IMG/VR virus record: IMGVR_UViG_3300042546_000192
Coordinates: 1 to 36,689 of that record
Length of the DNA: 36,689 nt
Reading direction: 5' to 3' (one strand)
Source of the DNA: a virus
In this document: positions 32,348 to 36,689 of the stretch, one piece after another
Numbering within the stretch: position 1 is the first letter of the stretch
Layout of the letters: every line of letters starts with the position of its first letter
Notes under the pieces: generated by a model
Told to the model about the DNA's origin: nothing
The model's database searches: none
The model's input: only the letters and a program-made list of their open reading frames with translations
Translations under genes and position numbers: made by a program

Positions 32348-32543
32348 ATTTCTCTCCTCGTCTGTACTTTTCTCTTTTTAATTTTAAGAGTCTTTCTTTG
32401 TTAGCCTCGTACCAGCGTTTAAACCTAGCGGCTTCGACCTCTGGATTACGTTTCTTTTTTCGGTACTCAACGATTACTTCCTTGTGAGTCTCGTAATATT
32501 TCTTGTTTGCCTTGCTACGGCGCTTTTTAAATTCCTCATCCAT
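32346..32543 (-). CDS. Small basic helical protein
   Basis: A 65-residue protein composed largely of Lys, Arg, Glu and Tyr (NKKYYETHKEVIVEYRKKKR), helical, and likely to bind nucleic acid. Its sequence recalls the basic helices next to HNH domains, but no HNH is present. It is the last gene of its operon, and its stop overlaps the T-run of the opposing terminator. Confidence 0.55.
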   Translation of the reverse strand: MDEEFKKRRSKANKKYYETHKEVIVEYRKKKRNPEVEAARFKRWYEANKERLLKLKREKYRRGEK

Positions 32544-32820
32544 CTTGGACCTCGTTTTCGATTGCCTCTCTGAGCCACCGGATTCCTTCCAGGACTCCTC
32601 GCTCGTGTACTGTCATGCGCTCTGGACTGTTCTGGATAGAACTCTCTATCCTTTTAGCCTCAAAACGCATGATTGCCATTAGACAGCCTATACCGTCTTT
32701 AAAGCCTTTTTCTAATTTGGCCCTAGTCATACCATAGGCTAGGTCATTATCTCCTAACCTGGACGATTCTAGGGCCTTTAGAGAGTATTCTGCTGCCAGA
32801 GTTCTCACTTTGCTGCTCAT
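32536..32820 (-). CDS. Hypothetical helical protein
   Basis: A 94-residue protein with KLEKGFKDGIGCLMAIMRFE, a weak relative of the FxAGY motif, and VHERGVLEGIRWLREAIE. It follows the ERF gene with a TAATG overlap and overlaps the next gene by 8 bases. It could assist recombination. Function is unknown. Confidence 0.6.
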   Translation of the reverse strand: MSSKVRTLAAEYSLKALESSRLGDNDLAYGMTRAKLEKGFKDGIGCLMAIMRFEAKRIESSIQNSPERMTVHERGVLEGIRWLREAIENEVQDG

Positions 32821-33383
32821 TAAGCCTCCGACTTAGCGATTACAGCGTAAGCAGAGAGCCTGTCCATACGTTGAGGACAAGTCCAGATACCGTCATCGCC
32901 TAGTGTGCAGTTAGACTCTTTTAGGTACCTGACTGCAGCGCCTGTTTTGGATTGCTCCATAGCGCGAATGTCGTACTGGAACGATGCTCTTGGCTTTGAA
33001 GCAGCGTTACCATCGTCATCCTCAGGAGCTAGTCCTAGAGCTGTCATCAGACTGTACCTACGAGCGTAGGTCAGAGCGCTTCCGTAGCCTTGTGGATCTG
33101 ACTTAACTGCAGGAACGTGGAGCACTCCGAAATTAATTGAGTCTCCTGATTCATGCAGCAATCTAGTCTCTACTTTGACTCCTGAATCACACTCATAAGT
33201 GATTTGTATTAGGCCAAAACCATTAGCATGGAGAGCATCAATAACTGCCTCTACACAAGCCGATAAATCCGCATATTTACTGCGGAAATGTGGATTTGTT
33301 GATGATTTTAGAGCTGGCCCAAAAGACTTTTGAGCTGCAATAAACGCTTTGCTTAATATTGATGCTTTATTTGTTTCTGTCAT
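32820..33383 (-). CDS. erf: ERF-family single-strand annealing protein
   Basis: A 187-residue recombinase of the ERF family. It carries FRSKYADLSACVEAVIDALH, GYGSALTYARRYSLMTALGL and EDDDGN, the usual core of ERF annealing proteins. The C-terminal part holds C-x-x-x C-type residues (NCTLGDDGIWTCP). It would anneal single strands for circularisation or recombination-dependent replication. I start at ATG 33383; ATG 33392 overlaps the previous stop and is possible. Confidence 0.88.
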   Translation of the reverse strand: MTETNKASILSKAFIAAQKSFGPALKSSTNPHFRSKYADLSACVEAVIDALHANGFGLIQITYECDSGVKVETRLLHESGDSINFGVLHVPAVKSDPQGYGSALTYARRYSLMTALGLAPEDDDGNAASKPRASFQYDIRAMEQSKTGAAVRYLKESNCTLGDDGIWTCPQRMDRLSAYAVIAKSEA

Positions 33384-33385
33384 GA

Positions 33386-33685
33386 TTACCATCCTAGTAC
33401 GTCTTCAATTAATTTAGTTCCAGCGGACTTGCTGGTGTCATCCTCTCTATAGACTCGTAAAACACGCTTGGTAGCGTCTTTATCGCCCATGAGCCTGCGT
33501 GGTATGTCTGGTACCTCGCGCTCAACAGCGACTATCTCAGAGTCTTTAGGAAGGAATCGGTATGGACTTGTTGGGCCAAGAACCTGCTCTACGAGGTCTG
33601 GCTTATAGTCGTTATTGTCTTCTGGCAGTAGCGTTTGGCAAAAGCCTACAGACGGAATTAATAATGCTAGTAGTAATGTTCTCAT
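33386..33685 (-). CDS. Secreted protein in the recombination operon
   Basis: A 99-residue protein with a Sec signal peptide (MRTLLLALLIPSVGFCQ). The Cys is not in a proper lipobox, so it is probably not a lipoprotein. The mature part is soluble and charged (DSEIVAVEREVPDIPRRLMG). SD AGGAGA lies upstream. It may act in the periplasm on infection exclusion or envelope stress; nothing specific is recognised. Confidence 0.6.
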   Translation of the reverse strand: MRTLLLALLIPSVGFCQTLLPEDNNDYKPDLVEQVLGPTSPYRFLPKDSEIVAVEREVPDIPRRLMGDKDATKRVLRVYREDDTSKSAGTKLIEDVLGW

Positions 33686-33696
33686 AATTAGTCTCC

Positions 33697-34005
33697 TTAT
33701 TGGTCGTTTGAATCAAAGTTATCTGCCCATTCTGGAATAGACTCTCCTGCAGTTGGCCACGCGTTTAGCTCATCAGCCAAGAGCATGTAGGCTATTTCTT
33801 TCCAGTCGACAGCTTCGGTAACTTTGATAGTTATTGCGCGAAAGATTGCGAGTAGCTCCATGTGGCTTAGCTGCTCAACGTACTCTGCTAGGTTGTTAGC
33901 TAGGCGGTCAGAGAGAGCGCTCTCAGCAATCATTTTCTGCATCGCCTCTTTTGCTTCTTTGTCGTAATGAAAGAAGCGATACGCACGGTCTGTGTATTGG
34001 TTCAT
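33697..34005 (-). CDS. Hypothetical protein, first of ERF operon
   Basis: A 102-residue helical acidic protein (RLANNLAEYVEQLSHMELLA, WKEIAYMLLADELNAW). SD AGGAG and a promoter with operator-like repeats lie upstream. No family is recognised. Confidence 0.6.
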   Translation of the reverse strand: MNQYTDRAYRFFHYDKEAKEAMQKMIAESALSDRLANNLAEYVEQLSHMELLAIFRAITIKVTEAVDWKEIAYMLLADELNAWPTAGESIPEWADNFDSNDQ

Positions 34006-34053
34006 AATTAATCTCCTATGTTGGTCACTACGCTGTTTATTCAGCGTCAGATT

Positions 34054-34082
34054 AGTCTACGTCAGATAATTAGGTATTGCAA
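34054..34082 (-). promoter_or_regulatory. Promoter of the ERF operon
   Basis: Minus strand: TTGCAA (34082-34077), 17 bases, TAGACT (34059-34054). One CTACGTCAG element overlaps the -10, another lies just downstream and a third upstream of the -35, the placement of operators. Confidence 0.5.
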
Positions 34083-34210
34083 GATATTATTTTCTGACGT
34101 TGGAGACGGTGTGGATAAGTCTGGTAATGGCCTGAAACATTTGGAAAATTCAAATTTATTTTTCCATTATAGCGCTAAAAGAACGCGAAATTTCTAGGTG
34201 ATTTTCGATG

Positions 34211-34279
34211 CAGCGAGGTCGCGCTCGAGCAGGCGAGCAGGCGAGCACGGGCGCACGCAGGCAGGCACGCGCACGCGAC
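34211..34279. repeat. GC-rich low-complexity block
   Basis: CGAGCAGG is repeated at 34226 and 34234 and a variant CGAGCACG follows at 34242. Then comes GC/CA-rich repetition to 34279. It stands out sharply from the AT-rich sequence on both sides. Confidence 0.7.
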
Positions 34280-34353
34280 TACCACAGATTAGAGGCTTTG
34301 TCAACGTCAGATTGTAGAATGGTAAATATATTCAACGTCAGTATCTTTTTTAG

Positions 34354-34382
34354 TTGTGTTCAACGTCAGACTGTGCGATAGT
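34354..34382 (+). promoter_or_regulatory. Promoter of the right early operon
   Basis: TTGTGT (34354-34359), 17 bases, GATAGT (34377-34382). The CAACGTCAG copy at 34361-34369 lies in the spacer. Match to consensus is only moderate, so it may need an activator. Confidence 0.4.
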
Positions 34383-34423
34383 TGAAGAGTAGCAAGTCGC
34401 TACCACTAACAAGGTGACCAACT

Positions 34424-34612
34424 ATGACCAAGCACGAAAAAAAGGAAGCTCTTAAACAACTAGCTATCCAACTAGCTAGTGAAGAAAATTTAAACTATAG
34501 CGCGCTACCGTTTCACGAGAGACACCGACTAGTACATCGTGCGTGCGCGTTCTATCGGAACCGTTACGGTACTCCGACACAATCCGTTATTGATGCCGTT
34601 CTATACAATTAA
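34424..34612 (+). CDS. Small protein, first of right early operon
   Basis: A 62-residue basic, soluble protein (FHERHRLVHRACAFYRNRYG), with SD AAGGTGA 6 bases upstream. The same AAGGTGACC leader is used by the next gene. No family is recognised. Confidence 0.6.
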   Translation: MTKHEKKEALKQLAIQLASEENLNYSALPFHERHRLVHRACAFYRNRYGTPTQSVIDAVLYN

Positions 34613-34623
34613 AGGTGACCACA

Positions 34624-34854
34624 ATGAAACTAACAAAACAGAACGTAGAATACATCCAATCGGCGTGCAATCCACTAGCAGTAGCTAATACCTTGGCAGA
34701 ATGGCAACGCGAAATATTTGATGCCAATAACAGTATGACGGAGGTCAGACAAAACAGGTTATTGCGCGCAGTAGTAGGTAAGTTATGCGACCTATACGGA
34801 ATCGATCACGATGGTACATACGCGTACGAAATTTTCGGAGAAATCAAACAATGA
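34624..34854 (+). CDS. Hypothetical protein
   Basis: A 76-residue protein starting at ATG 34624 (SD AAAGGTGA). GTG 34615 lies within the SD and is rejected. It contains QREIFDANNSMTEVRQNRLL and ends YEIFGEIKQ. ATGA couples it to the next gene. Confidence 0.6.
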   Translation: MKLTKQNVEYIQSACNPLAVANTLAEWQREIFDANNSMTEVRQNRLLRAVVGKLCDLYGIDHDGTYAYEIFGEIKQ

Positions 34855-35075
34855 CACCAAGCGAGTTAAAATATCAGCACGAAAATCATAATCCTAGTAG
34901 CTACTTCTTTTCGCGTAACACTATGCGCTTCTTTGGTGACACTATGCGCAATTTTGGTGTGCGTAACGGTGGTACGGCTTGGATTTTGTATACCAAGCGA
35001 CCTACCAAAGCAGGTCATAGAGAGTGGTTATTTTGTAAGAAAACGTTTCAAAGATTACACAACGCAGAGGCATAA
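34851..35075 (+). CDS. Conserved phage/plasmid small protein
   Basis: A 74-residue protein with NPSSYFFSRNTMRFFGDTMR and NFGVR, a pattern known in small phage and plasmid proteins of unknown function. ATG 34851 overlaps the preceding stop. The DNA repeats ACACTATGCGC at the two TMR positions. No function can be given. Confidence 0.65.
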   Translation: MTPSELKYQHENHNPSSYFFSRNTMRFFGDTMRNFGVRNGGTAWILYTKRPTKAGHREWLFCKKTFQRLHNAEA

Positions 35076-35077
35076 GT

Positions 35078-35740
35078 ATGAGTGACATTATTAACTTACC
35101 AGAAAACGAGAGTCGGTGGATCAATGATGCTTCAATCAATACGGAAGCATGGTTAAAACACATCGGAAAAGAGATCAATTTGGAGCAATCAATAGAATGG
35201 GATAACGACCTAGAGGCATGGTTATTTCTCAATAGATTGCACAACGAAATGAGTAACAACGATGCGGAAGATGCTGAGGTAGTTCAGTATAGGTCTAGAG
35301 ATAACGTGTATAACCATGAAAACGATTTCTCTGATATATTCACCTACACGATTTACACCGTAGGTGATAATGGTGACTACCTATATCATGATGATGCATA
35401 TGTGGCGGTATGCCTCCATAGAGGAGGTGATGCGCGCGGTAACTATGGCAACGTAAAACTATACCGGCTCAGAGGTTCAGTAGCAGACTCAGGTTTTCTG
35501 GATTGGATGCTAGGATGGTATGTCGAAGATGCCGTTACAGGTGAGAATCTGGATTTGGATGGTATGTACGGAATAGGTTATTCAAATAATCCTACTCACC
35601 ACCTAGAAGGTCATTTTGCTAAGGAAGATGACGATACTCCATACGCTTGGAAAGATGGAGCCTTCCACGCAATTCTTGAGACTAAAAATACTGAGCGACC
35701 GACTATAGCAGTCCGTTGTATGCCGTATTGTAACCTATAG
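35078..35740 (+). CDS. Hypothetical acidic protein
   Basis: A 220-residue acidic soluble protein, the largest of this operon. It contains YTIYTVGDNGDYLYHDDAYV, VCLHRGGDARGNYGNVKLYR and FLDWMLGWYVED. It looks like a single beta-rich domain with conserved aromatic residues. It is two bases after the previous stop. No family is recognised; an early host-modifying role is only a guess from position. Confidence 0.6.
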   Translation: MSDIINLPENESRWINDASINTEAWLKHIGKEINLEQSIEWDNDLEAWLFLNRLHNEMSNNDAEDAEVVQYRSRDNVYNHENDFSDIFTYTIYTVGDNGDYLYHDDAYVAVCLHRGGDARGNYGNVKLYRLRGSVADSGFLDWMLGWYVEDAVTGENLDLDGMYGIGYSNNPTHHLEGHFAKEDDDTPYAWKDGAFHAILETKNTERPTIAVRCMPYCNL

Positions 35741-35752
35741 GAGTGTGACCAA

Positions 35753-36076
35753 ATGAAACAACTAGAAGATGTGGCAGAAATAGAAATCGTGCTTCACATA
35801 GAAGATATGGATCCATCGGATAGTTTTGACGATGCCGACACCATCCAACACATATATGAGAAGGCTAGGTTTTCTATGTGGGCATGGTGTTGTGTTGAGG
35901 TCAAAGCATCATACTTAGGAGTGAGTGAGTCAGAGTATTTGGGCGCTTGCTCCTATGATGGTGAGGCAGACTTCAAAGCATCGGGCTACTACGACGATAT
36001 GAGACTAGAAGCCCTCCATAGGCTAGGCGAGTCACTCAAAACAATAGCGGTAGGAGTATCGGAGGTAGAATTATAA
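35753..36076 (+). CDS. Conserved small protein, unknown
   Basis: A 107-residue acidic protein with FSMWAWCCVEVKASYLGVSE and LGACSYDGEADFKASGYYDD, a pattern I recall from phage hypothetical proteins. SD TAGGAG precedes the start. Its stop overlaps the start of the next small gene (TAATG). Confidence 0.65.
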   Translation: MKQLEDVAEIEIVLHIEDMDPSDSFDDADTIQHIYEKARFSMWAWCCVEVKASYLGVSESEYLGACSYDGEADFKASGYYDDMRLEALHRLGESLKTIAVGVSEVEL

Positions 36077-36159
36077 TGGATGCTTTCATAGAGTCTATAA
36101 TGGCGCTAGGCATCTTCGTATTGAGCTACTGGTGTCTGATATGCCTCTGGTCATTATAA
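36076..36159 (+). CDS. 27-residue membrane peptide
   Basis: ATG 36076 overlaps the previous stop and has GGAGGT 9 bases upstream. The peptide is one hydrophobic helix (IMALGIFVLSYWCLICLW) with a negative N-terminus. It could target or depolarise the inner membrane or act as a small regulator. It is too short for default gene callers. Confidence 0.55.
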   Translation: MDAFIESIMALGIFVLSYWCLICLWSL

Positions 36160-36170
36160 CGTAACCTTGA

Positions 36171-36193
36171 GCCCTGTAGACGTTTTACAGGGC
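36171..36193. promoter_or_regulatory. Palindrome upstream of the HTH gene
   Basis: GCCCTGTA (36171-36178) and TACAGGGC (36186-36193) are perfect inverted repeats 7 bases apart. No T-run follows. A -10-like TACAAT lies at 36196-36201, so the palindrome is placed to be an operator for the HTH protein. Confidence 0.6.
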
Positions 36194-36213
36194 ACTACAA
36201 TAGACTGGTGTAT

Positions 36214-36486
36214 ATGGCTGTCAAAAAGTACAATGTCAGAAATCGGGCTGAGAAGATTATCAGGGCAGGTCATAGAGGAGCTCTATATCGGATGGTCAGG
36301 GCTAAACTAGGTATGACTCAGACTGCTATGTCTCAGATACTCGGAATAGGTCGGCAGAATCTGATATATCGTGAGCACATGAAACAGTACTACATGCTAG
36401 AGGAGTTACACGCGATACAGCAATTGAGCGGTCTGAGTTGGTCGGAGTTAGGTGAGCTGATCGATGCGATAGTAAAACGTAGGTGA
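36214..36486 (+). CDS. HTH transcription regulator
   Basis: A 90-residue protein with a Cro/C1-like helix-turn-helix at about residues 25-50: YRMVRAKLGMTQTAMSQILG, then IGRQNLIYREH. ATG 36214 is preferred; GTG 36208 is an alternative. It ends the right early operon, between two perfect palindromes, so it probably regulates itself and the late operon that starts after the wrap-around. No repressor-type peptidase domain is present. Confidence 0.7.
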   Translation: MAVKKYNVRNRAEKIIRAGHRGALYRMVRAKLGMTQTAMSQILGIGRQNLIYREHMKQYYMLEELHAIQQLSGLSWSELGELIDAIVKRR

Positions 36487-36493
36487 GGCAAGG

Positions 36494-36510
36494 TGTCCCA
36501 CCGTGGGACA
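36494..36510. promoter_or_regulatory. Perfect 17-bp dyad after the HTH gene
   Basis: TGTCCCAC, a central C, then GTGGGACA. There is no T-run, so it looks like a dimer binding site rather than a terminator. It lies upstream of the terminase leader once the map is closed. Confidence 0.65.
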
Positions 36511-36547
36511 GTAAAAGGTCAATCGACTCACCGAAAGTAGGTAACCT

Positions 36548-36689
36548 ATTGAAATGTATAGCAAAAAGTCAAAATCCAAATTCTCTATTAGGTTTTTTAA
36601 AAAGATTTTGAATTTAAAACTGCCGTCGCTACTCCAGCCGCCCCCATCTATCGCCACATATAAAATCGGCCAACTTTCTTCAACGTCAG
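36548..36689. repeat. Right copy of terminal direct repeat
   Basis: Repeats 16-157 with one mismatch (36563). Apart from this repeat, 36511-36547 holds nothing recognisable. The window ends exactly after CAACGTCAG. Confidence 0.9.

Larger units (their letters stand above)
34042..34369. repeat. CAACGTCAG element array
   Basis: Exact copies lie at 34302, 34333 and 34361 (plus) and 34094-34102 (minus). Variants CAGCGTCAG (34042) and CTACGTCAG (34057) flank the leftward promoter. The plus copies are 31 and 28 bases apart, about three helical turns. A further exact copy is at 149 in the terminase leader. These are probably binding sites for one regulator. Confidence 0.75.
34006..34423. promoter_or_regulatory. 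418-bp divergent control region
   Basis: The region has no gene. From left to right it holds SD and promoter of the leftward ERF operon, two CAACGTCAG-like elements, a reverse copy, a consensus DnaA box TGTGGATAA (34110-34118), an AT-rich stretch to 34210, a GC-rich repeat block (34211-34279), then three CAACGTCAG copies and the promoter of the rightward operon. Confidence 0.65.

Noticed and set aside
34615-34623. GTG start for the 76-residue protein
   Set aside because: The GTG is part of the SD AAAGGTGA that serves ATG 34624.

Overview
The window is an essentially complete genome of a tailed double-stranded DNA phage with a short, P22-like tail. It is mid-40s % GC by eye. Its ends repeat one another: 16-157 matches 36548-36689 with one mismatch, so the map is about 36.5 kb and closes at the terminase end. 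There is no integrase, attachment site or CRISPR, and no recognisable DNA polymerase, helicase, primase or RNA polymerase. The phage therefore looks lytic and dependent on host replication and transcription. The host cannot be named. Consensus DnaA boxes, a cluster of GATC (Dam) sites at the origin-like region and strong Shine-Dalgarno (SD) sites fit a Gram-negative, possibly gammaproteobacterial, host (inference).

Region 1 (170-26862, rightward) is a long, tightly packed late operon. It runs: small terminase, two zinc-ribbon mini-proteins around a striking G-run block, large terminase, portal, a block of virion surface or tail-like proteins (5075-8369), scaffold, HK97-type major capsid protein, decoration-like proteins, tail adaptor (P22 gp4-like), ejection proteins, tail hub (P22 gp10-like), a 1021-residue ejected lytic transglycosylase, a tail fibre with a self-cleaving S74 chaperone, and a lysis cassette. 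Internal terminators follow the decoration-like genes. Two hairpin leaders control-looking starts, including that of the major capsid protein.

Region 2 (31210 to 26859, leftward) is an early-type operon of small, mostly unknown proteins linked by ATGA or TAATG overlaps. It includes a VRR-NUC nuclease, a possible PD-(D/E)XK nuclease, a DUF551 protein, a tRNA-Ser(GCU) and, just upstream of that tRNA, a compact structured RNA that resembles part of a tRNA.

Region 3 (31211-32347, rightward) starts at overlapping divergent promoters. It encodes an excisionase-like helix-turn-helix (HTH) protein, an unknown protein and a winged-helix protein that is a candidate replication initiator. Directly after it lie four 21-23 bp iterons, an AT-rich segment with repeats, seven GATC sites, three tandem DnaA boxes and a strong terminator. 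This is the best candidate for the replication origin.

Region 4 (34005 to 32346, leftward) carries an ERF-type single-strand annealing protein, a secreted protein and small unknown proteins. Region 5 (34424-36486, rightward) is a second early operon of unknown proteins ending in an HTH regulator flanked by perfect palindromes. Between regions 4 and 5 lies a 418-bp control region with a recurring CAACGTCAG element that also occurs in the terminase leader, suggesting one regulon covering early and late transcription.
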